The notes: generated by a model not told the origin, from the letters alone. DNA of 64,000 bases from Clostridium_AF sediminicola (GCF_050402865.1 NZ_BAABMF010000001.1:558001-622000); one strand, 5' to 3'; numbered from the stretch's first letter, positions 51,889 to 61,565 are shown. Program-made: numbers and translations.

Positions 51889-54800
51889 ATTCGTCTGATT
51901 CTATACTTTCATTTAATTCAAGATTCTCGTCAGCTTCAGTATTTTCTCTTTCAGTAGATTCATCAGAAACAGTAACATAATTATATGTTGGAACATAATT
52001 TGGATACTGCGTTTTTAAGGTGTCTTTAAAGTATTCTTCATACACCGCTCTTGCTACTCCAGCTATTTCACCACCATGACCACCATCAAACACTACCACC
52101 GAAACAGCTATTTCTGGGTTATCAAGAGGTGCATATCCTATATATGTACCAAATGATGTCCTGCCTATTTTGTCTTGATAAGATGCAAATGTAGCAGAAC
52201 CCGTTTTACCTGCATGTTTTATAGGAAAACCTTTAAAAGCCGAAAGCGCAGTTCCTCTTGGCTCGCTTACCACTCTCCTCATACCTTCCTTAACTGTTGC
52301 AAGTGTAGAATCATTAATAGCTACTTCTTCTAAAACTTTCGGTTCATATTGTTCAATTATTTCTCCATCTGGACTAATAATACTATCAACCAAATGTGCT
52401 TCATATCTAGTACCACCATTAGCTAATGTAGCTGCATAAATGGCAAGTTGAAGGGGTGTAAATTGATTAATACCCTGGCCAATTGAAGCACTTATCAAAC
52501 TATTTACATTATTTGTATCATCCCATGCATTTTTTATTGAAAGGTACATAGCATACGATATACTTTTTATTTCATTTGAAATATATTTATTTAAAGCTTC
52601 TGTTTCCAGAGGATTTCCTCCACTTTCCTTATAATTATCAACAAATTTATTCTTTAGATTTTTATCTACACTAACTAATTCATTGAGCAAAGTTTTCAAT
52701 TCATTAATAATTGAACCACTACTTTTTATACCATCTTGCATATAACTTGTTACTTTATTTTTTATTTCACTTTTAACACTTACAACATTTTCTTCATCTT
52801 TCGATGTAATATTTAAATCAATTGGTTCAAAAGATTTTTCGTTACGCAAAATACTATACCCATTAGTTAAAAAGCGATTATACAAACTATCCAAATTTAT
52901 AGCAACTGCAATATTTTTATTAGTTTCATAATTATACACCTGGCCATATTTTTCAGATATTTCTATACCTGTATAAGGTTCTCCTGTTTGCTCAACACCT
53001 AATCCAAACTTCCATGCCCATTTTGCAATAGAATCAAAGCCTTTATTTGCATCATTATTTCTATTAGCTTTTTCATATAATCTACTTCCCATTTCATAAT
53101 AAAACCAGTTATTTGAAACCTTTAAAGCATCCTTTATATTAAAAGTTTGACCAGGATGAAGACTAGCATTTTTCTTAAGATTCTTATTAGCTACATACTC
53201 CAAATAATATTTACGATCCTTGATATTCTCACCAGCTGATACCACATTTTCTTCTAACGCAGCTACTGACATCAATGGTTTAAAAGTAGATCCAGGAGGT
53301 AATAACGCTTGAGTAGCATAGTTAAATAAAGGCTTAGGGAATAAGTCAAAACTATCTTGTCTAATAGTTGTATTTCCCTCTATTGACTGATCCAAAGGAA
53401 AAAGTTTATTTACTATTTCTTCTATTGTTAACCCATCATAAACACTCCTTGATGCAGAACTCCTTTTCAATAGTTCTTCTACATAGGCAGTACCCATTTC
53501 CTCTAAATCTGGGTTGAAATAATATTTTTGAAGATCTGAAGTAAGCATCCCAGGAGTAGATAAAAGATTTGGATCATATCCAGGCTTACTTGCCATAGCT
53601 AATATTTTCCCAGTATTAACATCAACTACAACAGCTGCCCCTCGTGTAGCATTTGAAGTATCAACTTTATCGCCACCATGAATTCCTTTTCCTTGCTGGG
53701 CAACAAGAGCTTCTTCTAAAGCCTTTTCTGCTACAGCCTGCAAATCTGCATTAATTGTAAGTTTTACATCATTTCCTGGATAAGCTGGCTTTTCAGCCAC
53801 TTCCCTTACAATCCTTCCTTGCTTATTAATTTCTGCAAATATTATTCCTTTAGTTCCTTTTAATACAGATTCAAGTGCTCCCTCTATTCCGGATGAACCT
53901 ACATAATCAGTATTCACGTTATATCCTTTTTCTTCAAATTCTTCTTTCTTCAAAGGGCTTATCTTGGATAAATAACCTATAAAATTAGAGCCTAATTCAT
54001 TAAATGGGTAAACCCTGTTCATATCAATTTTAACTTCAATTCCAGGAAGTTCATCATACCTTTGCATAATTATATGTGCAGTTTCTTTTTTTATATTCCC
54101 AGCTATTACAACAGATTTATTCCCTTGAAAACTCTGCATTCTCATGTCATCCCGTACTAAAAGATATTTTCGTTTATCCTCATCACTCGTTTTCTCTACA
54201 TCAATACTGAATTTATTTAATAAGCTTACAAGGTCATTATCATCACCTTTGTTATATAACTTAACAAACAACTCATCTATTAATTCTTCTTTTATATCAC
54301 TATTAACATTGTACTTTTTTAATAAATTGGCCAGCTCTTTTGACTCGTCTGTTTCTAATAATTTATATAATTTGTAAAACGATTCTTTCTTGTCTAAAAT
54401 TTCAACATTTTCATTTATCTTATAAAAATCCACCATATAATCAAGAGTATCTTGTGGAGAGAATTTTAACAATTCCCCATTTAGCTTATTTAATAATTTT
54501 TTTTCTTCATCACTTAATTTACTTACATTTTTAAAATCATTTATATCATCAATACCAGGGATAATGTTATTTTTAGCAAAAAAGTCATCAAGTCCTCTAT
54601 CTTTCTTAAATCTCAATTCTCTAGATCTTATAGTTTTTATATTAGTACTATTAAATTCGAATCTTATAGGGTCAATCTTTAAAGCTAAATTGTCTTCAAT
54701 TTTTTCATCATATTCATCAAGAATTTCAAATAAAATTCGCATCGTCTCGTAAAAATTTTCTTCACTTTCTTCTGTTTTCGTATATGTAACCGAAAAACCT

Positions 54801-55033
54801 TGAACATCTTGAGCAAGAACAACCCCATTTGAATCAAATATGGAGCCTCTTGGTGCAATTTCTTCAAAATCTCTATTGGTTCTGTTAACAGCCACCTCTC
54901 GATAATATTCCCCTTTATACACTTGTAAGAATACTAACCTAGATATGATTGCTACAAATATCATTAACACAATCACACTAAATGAAAAGTACCTATATTC
55001 TTTTTTTTTCTTTTTATTATACTTTTTTTTCAT
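51887..55033 (-). CDS. mrdA: Class B penicillin-binding protein 2 (elongation transpeptidase), unusually long
   Basis: Transpeptidase partner of RodA. 1048 residues, against about 600-750 for most PBP2. One N-terminal membrane helix (about 12-36), a dimerisation/pedestal domain with NRGxI-like APRGSIFDSNG, and the transpeptidase domain with S582 in GSTFK, SNN in KVSNNWFY and K943-T-G in HAGKTGSATF. Extra charged segments lie at about 75-300 (pedestal), 470-570 and 735-860. The tail after 1020 is acidic. It lies between mreD (no gap) and minC. Complete and probably functional. Confidence 0.93.
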   Translation of the reverse strand: MKKKYNKKKKKEYRYFSFSVIVLMIFVAIISRLVFLQVYKGEYYREVAVNRTNRDFEEIAPRGSIFDSNGVVLAQDVQGFSVTYTKTEESEENFYETMRILFEILDEYDEKIEDNLALKIDPIRFEFNSTNIKTIRSRELRFKKDRGLDDFFAKNNIIPGIDDINDFKNVSKLSDEEKKLLNKLNGELLKFSPQDTLDYMVDFYKINENVEILDKKESFYKLYKLLETDESKELANLLKKYNVNSDIKEELIDELFVKLYNKGDDNDLVSLLNKFSIDVEKTSDEDKRKYLLVRDDMRMQSFQGNKSVVIAGNIKKETAHIIMQRYDELPGIEVKIDMNRVYPFNELGSNFIGYLSKISPLKKEEFEEKGYNVNTDYVGSSGIEGALESVLKGTKGIIFAEINKQGRIVREVAEKPAYPGNDVKLTINADLQAVAEKALEEALVAQQGKGIHGGDKVDTSNATRGAAVVVDVNTGKILAMASKPGYDPNLLSTPGMLTSDLQKYYFNPDLEEMGTAYVEELLKRSSASRSVYDGLTIEEIVNKLFPLDQSIEGNTTIRQDSFDLFPKPLFNYATQALLPPGSTFKPLMSVAALEENVVSAGENIKDRKYYLEYVANKNLKKNASLHPGQTFNIKDALKVSNNWFYYEMGSRLYEKANRNNDANKGFDSIAKWAWKFGLGVEQTGEPYTGIEISEKYGQVYNYETNKNIAVAINLDSLYNRFLTNGYSILRNEKSFEPIDLNITSKDEENVVSVKSEIKNKVTSYMQDGIKSSGSIINELKTLLNELVSVDKNLKNKFVDNYKESGGNPLETEALNKYISNEIKSISYAMYLSIKNAWDDTNNVNSLISASIGQGINQFTPLQLAIYAATLANGGTRYEAHLVDSIISPDGEIIEQYEPKVLEEVAINDSTLATVKEGMRRVVSEPRGTALSAFKGFPIKHAGKTGSATFASYQDKIGRTSFGTYIGYAPLDNPEIAVSVVVFDGGHGGEIAGVARAVYEEYFKDTLKTQYPNYVPTYNYVTVSDESTERENTEADENLELNESIESDE

Positions 55034-55540
55034 TTAATATCCTCGCTTTTTAAAATTCCATTTTTTCTCCATAAAATTTTTAGTGCTTAAATAATAAACA
55101 AATTTATACATTAAAAAGGATACTAATCCTGTATATAATCCTCTATACAAAATAAGACTATTATCTGTATATTGTCCTACTATAAAAAGCAAAAATACTA
55201 CAATTATCCCTTTAATAATACTTGTTAAAAAATTAATCACTATAGGGACAATTACTTTATGCTTATATATCAATTCACCTATTTTTGCAGCTAAAATACA
55301 CATCAACATATTACTTAATATATTTATACCAAATATATTTGTAAAATAAGTATCTTGAAGAACTCCACTAAAAATCCCTATTGATAGCGCTTCCCATTTT
55401 CCATTAATAATCGAGTATGATATTGAGAAAGAAAATAACAAGCTTGGATAAACATCACTAACTGCTAAAAATGGAGAAAAGACGTTATCTAAACCAAAAA
55501 AAACCAACCCTAACATAGCTACCACAGTAATCTTTTTCAT
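55034..55540 (-). CDS. mreD: Rod shape-determining membrane protein MreD
   Basis: 168 residues with five to six membrane helices, no catalytic motif; identified by hydrophobic profile (FSPFLAVSDVYPSLLFSF-like start, GIFSGVLQDTYF core, which is the conserved MreD loop) and by its place between mreC and PBP2. Part of the elongasome. Confidence 0.9.
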   Translation of the reverse strand: MKKITVVAMLGLVFFGLDNVFSPFLAVSDVYPSLLFSFSISYSIINGKWEALSIGIFSGVLQDTYFTNIFGINILSNMLMCILAAKIGELIYKHKVIVPIVINFLTSIIKGIIVVFLLFIVGQYTDNSLILYRGLYTGLVSFLMYKFVYYLSTKNFMEKKWNFKKRGY

Positions 55541-55549
55541 AACATCACC

Positions 55550-56401
55550 TTAATATTTAATATTTCTTTTTTCTTTAGGAATCACAACAAAAATCTCTTC
55601 AAGCTTTTTGAAATCAACCGCTGGTTCAATTAAAGCGCTTTTCAAAAGTTTACTCTTGTCTTCCTCTATGCTCATTACTGTCCCTAGAACAATCTCTTTA
55701 GGGTATACTCCACCTAATCCTGAAGTGGTAACAACATCTCCAATTTTAATATCAGAATCAATTGATAAATAATATAACTTAGCAAGAAGCTCATCTCCAT
55801 TGTCTCTATAACCTTTAACAATACAATCACTATCTCTTGTACTATTAACAATAGCTGCAACTGCTATATTTTCATTAATTAGTGTTTGTACCATAGCCCA
55901 ATTACTACCCACGGTATTTATTTGACCAACTAATCCTTCTCCAGTTATTACAACCATTCCCTTTTCCAAATCATTGTTCGATCCTTTGTTAATAATGAAT
56001 CCATCAAGCCAATCATTTCCGCTTTTTCCTATAATGTCACATCCAATATATTCATACTCATTCCTTTGATTCATAAATTGAGTCATTTTTCTAAAACGTT
56101 CATTTTCTAAAACTAAAGCATCATAATTCATTGACTTATTTTTAAGTTCGTTAATTTCTGCTTTTAAGGCTTTATTTTCTTCTTTTATTTCCTTTAAATT
56201 TACTATGAATTTAAAATTGCTAACTACAATATTGTTTGCTTTATAAAACACTTTTTGAATTGGGTTAATAACAGCACCAATACCGTTCTCTATAAAATTT
56301 TTTTTATCATTATCTTTTGTATTAATTATTATTCCAAAAAAGGTAACTGACAGTACAAGTACAGTTACTGTCAGTTTATGCTTCAACAATGTCTTAATCA
56401 T
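55550..56401 (-). CDS. mreC: Rod shape-determining protein MreC
   Basis: 283 residues: membrane helix (about 9-27), coiled coil (about 60-105, KEIKEENKALKAEINELKNK), then the double beta-barrel domain (GKSGNDWLDGFIINKGSNN, GLVGQI, TSGLGGVYPKEIVLGTV). Bridges MreB to PBP2/RodA outside the membrane. Confidence 0.94.
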   Translation of the reverse strand: MIKTLLKHKLTVTVLVLSVTFFGIIINTKDNDKKNFIENGIGAVINPIQKVFYKANNIVVSNFKFIVNLKEIKEENKALKAEINELKNKSMNYDALVLENERFRKMTQFMNQRNEYEYIGCDIIGKSGNDWLDGFIINKGSNNDLEKGMVVITGEGLVGQINTVGSNWAMVQTLINENIAVAAIVNSTRDSDCIVKGYRDNGDELLAKLYYLSIDSDIKIGDVVTTSGLGGVYPKEIVLGTVMSIEEDKSKLLKSALIEPAVDFKKLEEIFVVIPKEKRNIKY

Positions 56402-56406
56402 TCCCC

Positions 56407-57474
56407 TTATCTTCTCTTTCTTCCAATTTTATTAATAATATCAATATATCCACCCGAACCAATTGCAACACAATCAAGAGGAGATTCTGCAATATTTACA
56501 GGCATATGAGTCTCCTTATTTATCAATCTATCAAGACCTCTCAATAATGCACCTCCACCTGTTAACATAATACCTTTATCCATAATATCAGCTGCTAATT
56601 CAGGAGGTGTTTTCTCCAAATTAGCCTTAATAGCTTCTATTATAGCTTCAACTGTTTCTTTTAATGCAGCTCTTATTTCACCTTCATTTATAGTTATAAC
56701 TTTAGGTAACCCAGTTATTAAATCTCTACCTCGAATATCCATATTTTTTTCATCAGAATATGAACTCTCAGAATCAACAGCTGCTTCTCCTTCAATAATA
56801 TTTAATTCTGATTTTACTGGATAAGCTGAACCAATATTTATTTTTATAGCTTCTGCAGTTCTTTCACCAATCATTAGACTATATTGTTTTTTTATGTACA
56901 TAATAATCGCTTGATCCAAATCATCTCCAGCAGTTCTTAAAGATTGACTAGTAACTATTCCACCTAGTGAAATCACAGCCACTTCAGTTGTTCCGCCACC
57001 GATGTCTACAACCATGCTTCCAGTAGGCTCTTCAACAGGTAATCCAGCACCTATAGCTGCTGCCATTGGTTCTTCAATTAATTTAACTTCACGAGCTCCT
57101 GCATTCTTTGTCGCTTCTTCTATCGCCCTTCTTTCAACTGCTGTAACTCCTGATGGATAACACACTACAATTCTAGGGCTTGCAAAAGATGATTTATTTA
57201 TAGCCTTAGTTATAAAATCTCTTAACATAACTTCAGTAACATCAAAATCAGCAATTACACCATCTTTCATAGGTCTAATTGCAACAATATTTCCTGGTGT
57301 TCTACCTATCATTTGCTTTGCTTCATCACCTACTGCTAACACCTTGTTATTTGTCTTATTTATAGCAACAACAGAAGGTTCCCTAATTACTATCCCTTTT
57401 CCCTTTACAAAAACTAGTGTATTTGCTGTTCCTAAATCTATTCCCATATCTTTTGAAATTCCAAATAGTCCCAA
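56407..57474 (-). CDS. mreB: Actin-like rod shape protein MreB
   Basis: 355 residues: DMGIDLGTANTLVFVKGKG (phosphate 1), VVDIGGGTTEVAVIS (phosphate 2), EEPMAAAIGAGLP, MLTGGGALLRGLD (adenosine motif). Forms membrane filaments directing lateral wall synthesis. Starts with TTG (giving MGLFGIS) behind AAAGGAG. Five bases before mreC. Confidence 0.96.
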   Translation of the reverse strand: MGLFGISKDMGIDLGTANTLVFVKGKGIVIREPSVVAINKTNNKVLAVGDEAKQMIGRTPGNIVAIRPMKDGVIADFDVTEVMLRDFITKAINKSSFASPRIVVCYPSGVTAVERRAIEEATKNAGAREVKLIEEPMAAAIGAGLPVEEPTGSMVVDIGGGTTEVAVISLGGIVTSQSLRTAGDDLDQAIIMYIKKQYSLMIGERTAEAIKINIGSAYPVKSELNIIEGEAAVDSESSYSDEKNMDIRGRDLITGLPKVITINEGEIRAALKETVEAIIEAIKANLEKTPPELAADIMDKGIMLTGGGALLRGLDRLINKETHMPVNIAESPLDCVAIGSGGYIDIINKIGRKRR

Positions 57475-57492
57475 TGTTTTTCTCCTTTCGAT

Positions 57493-58179
57493 TTAAAGCA
57501 TTCCTTTTTCTTTTAAACTTATATATTTCCCGTTACCAATAATTAAATGATCTAGGATATCTATACCTACGATATTACTACACTTTAATAATCTTCTTGT
57601 TATACTAATATCCTCTTCACTAGGGGTCGGGTCCCCAGAAGGATGATTATGACATATTAATATAGTTGCACTTCTCCTTTTTATTGCCTCAACAAAAACT
57701 TCCCTTGGATGAACAATTGAAGAGTTTATACTTCCAATCGAAACATCCTTAATATAAATCACAATATTCTTTGTATTCAACAAAATCACTTTGAGATGCT
57801 CTTCCTTTAAATATCGCATATCTTCCATTAATAAATCAGCTGCATCTTTTGGACATTTTATTTTCATCTCATCTCCTGATTTAAAAGACTTAAATCTTTT
57901 TGAAAGTTCTGCTATTGCTAAAAGTTGAGCTGCCTTTGCAGCTCCAATTCCTTTAATCTCCATAAACTCTTCAGAAGTTAAATCAAATAATCCATTTAAA
58001 CCACCAGATTTCTTTAGCAGTCTATTGCATAAATTAATAATGTTCTCTGATTTTGTACCACACCTTAAAACAATTGCTAAAAGCTCATTATTTGAAAGTT
58101 CACCGGCACCATATCTAATAATTTTCTCTCTTGGTCTTTCGTTACAAGGTAAATCAGTAATTTTAAGGCTTTTGTTCAT
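57493..58179 (-). CDS. radC: RadC family JAB/MPN-domain protein
   Basis: 228 residues: an N-terminal helix-hairpin-helix part (IKGIGAAKAAQLLAIAEL) and a JAMM metalloprotease-like domain with CHNHPSGDPTPSEEDI holding the H-x-H-x10-D zinc motif. Despite the name, a repair role is not supported in model bacteria. It lies between maf and mreB, the standard order in Firmicutes. AAGGAGG site. Confidence 0.94.
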   Translation of the reverse strand: MNKSLKITDLPCNERPREKIIRYGAGELSNNELLAIVLRCGTKSENIINLCNRLLKKSGGLNGLFDLTSEEFMEIKGIGAAKAAQLLAIAELSKRFKSFKSGDEMKIKCPKDAADLLMEDMRYLKEEHLKVILLNTKNIVIYIKDVSIGSINSSIVHPREVFVEAIKRRSATILICHNHPSGDPTPSEEDISITRRLLKCSNIVGIDILDHLIIGNGKYISLKEKGML

Positions 58180-58189
58180 AATTACCTCC

Positions 58190-58765
58190 TTAAAGATTTA
58201 CCCCCATCCCTTTTAATAACTTATTCAATTTATTTATTGGAAGTCCTACTACACTATAATAACACCCATTTATTTTTTCTACAAATACACCTGCAATGCC
58301 TTGAATTCCATATGCACCGGCTTTATCCATAGGATCTCCAGATTTAATATATCGTAAAATATCCCTGTCTGAAAGTTCAGAAAATGTTATATCAGTACAT
58401 GCATAGTCAGTATATATTTCCTTTGTAGAAGAATTAATAATAGCTAATCCAGAATATACTTGATGTGTTTTTCCACTCAACATTCTGAGCATATACAAAG
58501 CTTCATCTTCGTCTTTGGGTTTACCCAACAATTTATTATTTATAGCCACTATAGTATCACATCCAATGATAATAGAATTATCTTTAGCTTTTTCTAATAC
58601 ATCCAGGGCTTTTCCTTTTGCAAGTTCAATAGTATATTGCCCAATATCACCTTTAAAATCTACAGAATCTTCATTAAATTCGCTAAAAATTATGTCAAAG
58701 TCTTCAATAATTCTAGACAAAAGTTCCTTTCTTCTGTCAGAAGCAGATGCTAAAATGATTTTCAA
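58190..58765 (-). CDS. maf: Maf family nucleoside triphosphate pyrophosphatase
   Basis: 191 residues: LASASDRRKELL at the N-terminus, FDIIFSEFNED, GCDTIV, GKPKDEDEALYMLRMLSGKTHQVYSG (quoted in part) and MDKAGAYGIQG. Hydrolyses non-canonical or methylated dTTP/UTP-type nucleotides. Uses a TTG start behind AGGAG. First gene of the maf-radC-mreBCD string. Confidence 0.95.
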   Translation of the reverse strand: MKIILASASDRRKELLSRIIEDFDIIFSEFNEDSVDFKGDIGQYTIELAKGKALDVLEKAKDNSIIIGCDTIVAINNKLLGKPKDEDEALYMLRMLSGKTHQVYSGLAIINSSTKEIYTDYACTDITFSELSDRDILRYIKSGDPMDKAGAYGIQGIAGVFVEKINGCYYSVVGLPINKLNKLLKGMGVNL

Positions 58766-59060
58766 GGTATCACTCCTAAGTTTGTATTTATCTAAAGTAT
58801 AAACCTAATTTTTAATTGTATTCGTATTTTTTGGAAATAACACTTGTAGTTTATACTATCATTATCAATTATTGGCATTACGTTAAATTGTTTGTCATAA
58901 ATATATCTTTTTCTAGTATAGTTTATCATTTTATAAAATCTTAAACAAGTAGCTATAAAAGTTTTTTCAAAAAGTTAATAACTTTATTTCATCATTAAGA
59001 TGGATTTATCCAAATAAACATTAAAAACCAAAGGAAATAATTATCCTTTGGTTTTTAGTC
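58766..59060. other. Intergenic region before maf
   Basis: About 295 AT-rich bases. Apart from the terminator of the SPOR gene I see no gene; the promoter of the maf-mre string should be here but no sequence stands out. Confidence 0.4.
59023..59056 (-). terminator. Terminator of the SPOR-protein gene
   Basis: Perfect 13-bp stem AAAAACCAAAGGA (59023-59035) with TCCTTTGGTTTTT (59044-59056), eight-base loop. Confidence 0.8.
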
Positions 59061-59858
59061 CTATACCCCTTCGTCAAATTTAATAATAAAACTATATAAG
59101 TACTCTTTTATTGGTATTAAATTTTCTTTCGTTATAGCCTCTGGCAACTTTGATGTATAATCTTTCAATTCATTCAAATCATTATAGTTTTTTTCTGATT
59201 TATCAATTTCAGCTAATGTATTCAACCATTCTTTGATAGTTTTAGTTTTTACTGAGCTAGCTCCATCTTGTTCTATCTCAGAAATAATTTTTAGATTACC
59301 ATTTAAAACAAGAGATATTTGTTTATCACATTTATTTTCAGTAGATAAAGTAATATTATTTGAACTAAATTCCATATTAGCATTTTCCAATTTATCTTTT
59401 ATAGTTGTAACATCGTTTAAGCTATATACACCCAAAACCACTTTACTAATATCCCCTACTTTCACAATAAAAGGCTCTCCAAACCCAGCTAGTTGACCTT
59501 TTAAACTATTAGCATTCTCTTGGTTGCTAAAAGCTCCACATTGAAGTATCACGAAAGCACCCTCATTTCCTAAAATAGCTTCTTTCTTATTAGTATCCTT
59601 ACTTTCTTTAGTATCGTCAATAGCTTTAATAATAGGTTGTCCAGTAGAAGTAGTTTCTCCACCATCATTAGTAGAAGCTCCCTCTATTTCATTAACTGTC
59701 GTATCCTTATTATCAACACCCTTATTGGAAGTGTCTTTCATTAATATTGAAAGTATGCTTCCTAGTAATATAGATACTAATATTATTCCTACAATAAATA
59801 TTAGAATAGTTGTAGAGTTACTTTTCCCTTTATTCATATTGTATCTTGTGTACTTCAT
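59061..59858 (-). CDS. SPOR-domain membrane protein
   Basis: 265 residues. Short basic cytoplasmic start, one membrane helix (about 18-40, ILIFVIGIILVSILLGSILS in part), a Thr/Asp-rich linker, then a SPOR-type peptidoglycan-binding repeat (about 98-170, FVILQCGAFSNQENANSL ... VVLGVYS). The C-terminal 90 residues are helical and unknown. SPOR domains bind denuded glycan strands at septa. Monocistronic, near the mre-maf cluster. Confidence 0.85.
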   Translation of the reverse strand: MKYTRYNMNKGKSNSTTILIFIVGIILVSILLGSILSILMKDTSNKGVDNKDTTVNEIEGASTNDGGETTSTGQPIIKAIDDTKESKDTNKKEAILGNEGAFVILQCGAFSNQENANSLKGQLAGFGEPFIVKVGDISKVVLGVYSLNDVTTIKDKLENANMEFSSNNITLSTENKCDKQISLVLNGNLKIISEIEQDGASSVKTKTIKEWLNTLAEIDKSEKNYNDLNELKDYTSKLPEAITKENLIPIKEYLYSFIIKFDEGV

Positions 59859-60006
59859 TGTATGACCCCCTTATTCATGCAACATCTCTTCTATATAATA
59901 ATTATTAATCACATTATAAAAATATGATTACTTTTTATAATGATAGCCACAATTGAAATAAAATACGAAACAAATCATTCCATTTAACAATTTTAAAATA
60001 AAACAC

Positions 60007-60031
60007 AAAAAAAAGACCTAAATCTAGGTCT
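60007..60031 (-). terminator. Terminator of the NlpC/P60 gene
   Basis: Stem AGACCTA (60014-60020) with TAGGTCT (60025-60031), AATC loop, followed by TTTTTTT on the minus strand. Confidence 0.8.
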
Positions 60032-60053
60032 ATTAAAAATATCAAAATAAATT

Positions 60054-60632
60054 TTAACTAATAATTCTTCTACCACCGCAAAATCTTGAATTATAATATG
60101 ATTCACTTAAACTACTAATTTTGACCACATCTCCTCCAGAAGACGCATGAATGAATTTACCATTTCCTATGTAAATTCCTACATGTGAATAAGATCCCGT
60201 AGTATTAAAGAACACTAGATCACCCATTTGCAAATTTTTTCTTGAAACTGAAGTTCCCATTTGCCATTGGTAACCTGTGTAATGACCAAGATTATAACCA
60301 AATTTTTTATAAACATAAGAAGTAAATCCGGAACAATCAAATGAGCTTGGACCAGAAGCTCCCCATACATAAGGTCGGCCTAGAAAATTATAAGAATACT
60401 CAATGATGCTTGCACCTAATGTTTTTCCTCTTGACATCATCGTTCGCTCAACCAGTGACTCTGGTACAGTTAATACTTTCTCAGTATTAAGAGTTGTAGA
60501 CAGCATAATCTTACTTTTAACTTTGTTGTTAATAACGTCAGCTTTAGCAGTCTTTGAACCCATACCTAGAATAACACACATAGCCATCAAAAAAAATACA
60601 GATAGCAATACCTTGCGACAGTACTTATACAT
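60054..60632 (-). CDS. Secreted NlpC/P60 peptidoglycan hydrolase
   Basis: About 192 residues: signal peptide (residues 1-31, KVLLSVFFLMAMCVIL, cleavage near AKA), an unstructured stretch, then an NlpC/P60 domain with catalytic C100 (SSFDCSGFTSYVY), H150 (SYSHVGIYIG) and H162 (FIHASS). An endopeptidase cutting D-Glu-diamino acid bonds in stem peptides. The ATG follows GGGGAGG by six bases; a GTG five codons upstream contains the ribosome site. It has a long AT-rich leader with a consensus promoter about 240 bases upstream. Confidence 0.92.
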   Translation of the reverse strand: MYKYCRKVLLSVFFLMAMCVILGMGSKTAKADVINNKVKSKIMLSTTLNTEKVLTVPESLVERTMMSRGKTLGASIIEYSYNFLGRPYVWGASGPSSFDCSGFTSYVYKKFGYNLGHYTGYQWQMGTSVSRKNLQMGDLVFFNTTGSYSHVGIYIGNGKFIHASSGGDVVKISSLSESYYNSRFCGGRRIIS

Positions 60633-60875
60633 TTTTTTCCTCCCCACGTTACTTACAGTTTGTACATAACCAGTGTTATGAAACTATAGAATCCCTTAAT
60701 TAAAACCATAATTATACATTTCTCAACATAGTTTATTTTAACATTTTGATAGTTGCATAATTTAATAGTTAAATAGAAAACTCTATAAACCTTTATCAAT
60801 TGTACATTACAATATAACCAAAACATCTTTGGAAATAGAAATTAAACCATTTATGTAATGGTACACATATTTATT

Positions 60876-60904
60876 ATTATATATATGTATACATTCTTTG
60901 TCAA
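60876..60904 (-). promoter_or_regulatory. Consensus promoter, NlpC/P60 gene
   Basis: On the minus strand TTGACA (60899-60904), 17-base spacer, TATAAT (60876-60881): both boxes perfect. Predicted transcript start near 60869 gives a 237-base leader. Confidence 0.7.
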
Positions 60905-60971
60905 ATTACAGTATAAAAGCTTTTCTTTGGTATAGTTGTTGTAAAGATATCTTTTTGCAAAATACAAAAAT

Positions 60972-61010
60972 AAAAATAGCTTTTCATTTAATAATGAAAG
61001 GCCATTTTTA
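60972..61010 (-). terminator. Terminator of the Met-rich protein gene
   Basis: Imperfect stem built on TTTCATT/AATGAAA with flanking AAAT and ATTT pairing; followed by TTTTTATTTTT in the leftward transcript. Confidence 0.65.
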
Positions 61011-61022
61011 TAATCAAATAAT

Positions 61023-61472
61023 TTAATATTCTGAATACATTAAAGTTAATCTAATAACTCTTCTTACAATCCTTTCAGCAGCATAATAAGGCACTCCATA
61101 CATTCTCAAATATCTGAATACACCAGGATTGTATCTTTTAATTTGATTTAATATTCTGTTTACTTGTTTCTGATAACCATACTTTTCTTTCTTTTGCTTT
61201 TTTTTGCGTGGTAATTCAGATGAATCATCTTCTGTTATCTCTTCATCATAAAAATCCGGGAAATTTAAACCTGCCATTTGCGGTGGCATCATAGGGAACA
61301 TCCCCATATCCTGAAAATTATACGCTCTCATCATTTCGGGATTCATTCCGTTTTCCATCATGCCCATATTCATTCCAGGCATAAACATAGGAACTATTGG
61401 CATAGGCATCATTTCATACTCACTATCAAAATCAACATTTCTATCCACTTCTTCATTATAATTAGAATCCAT
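61023..61472 (-). CDS. Met/Pro-rich protein of unknown function
   Basis: 149 residues with three parts: an acidic start (DRNVDFDSEYE), a Met/Pro/Gly-rich low-complexity region (about 20-70; MPMPIVPMFMPGMNMGMMENG with methionine every two to three residues), an acidic then lysine-rich linker (PRKKKQKKEK), and a basic helical C-terminus (about 98-149, VNRILNQIKRYNP, RIVRRVIRLTL). No known domain recognised. Such composition occurs in spore-coat or membrane-associated proteins, but nothing decides it. Good GGAGG site and own terminator show that it is a real gene. Confidence 0.75.
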   Translation of the reverse strand: MDSNYNEEVDRNVDFDSEYEMMPMPIVPMFMPGMNMGMMENGMNPEMMRAYNFQDMGMFPMMPPQMAGLNFPDFYDEEITEDDSSELPRKKKQKKEKYGYQKQVNRILNQIKRYNPGVFRYLRMYGVPYYAAERIVRRVIRLTLMYSEY

Positions 61473-61565
61473 TCACAAACCTCCATATTAATAATTACAT
61501 TACTAAATTTATGCAACAATATCAATATAAATTCTAATTATTGGTATTTTTCTATTTATTTTATA

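Larger units (their letters stand above)
60633..61022. promoter_or_regulatory. Long leader and control region of the NlpC/P60 gene
   Basis: Nearly 390 bases without a gene. It holds a consensus promoter (60876-60904), a long-range inverted pair (TGTACATTACA at 60801-60811, TGTAATGGTACA at 60854-60865), a hairpin CATAAC/GTTATG (60665-60680) close to the start codon, and the terminator of the next gene. I could not match the c-di-AMP riboswitch motif that controls some such hydrolases. Confidence 0.5.

Noticed and set aside
60633..60870. c-di-AMP (ydaO) riboswitch in the NlpC/P60 leader
   Set aside because: The conserved core sequences of that class are not visible; kept only as an unassigned structured leader.
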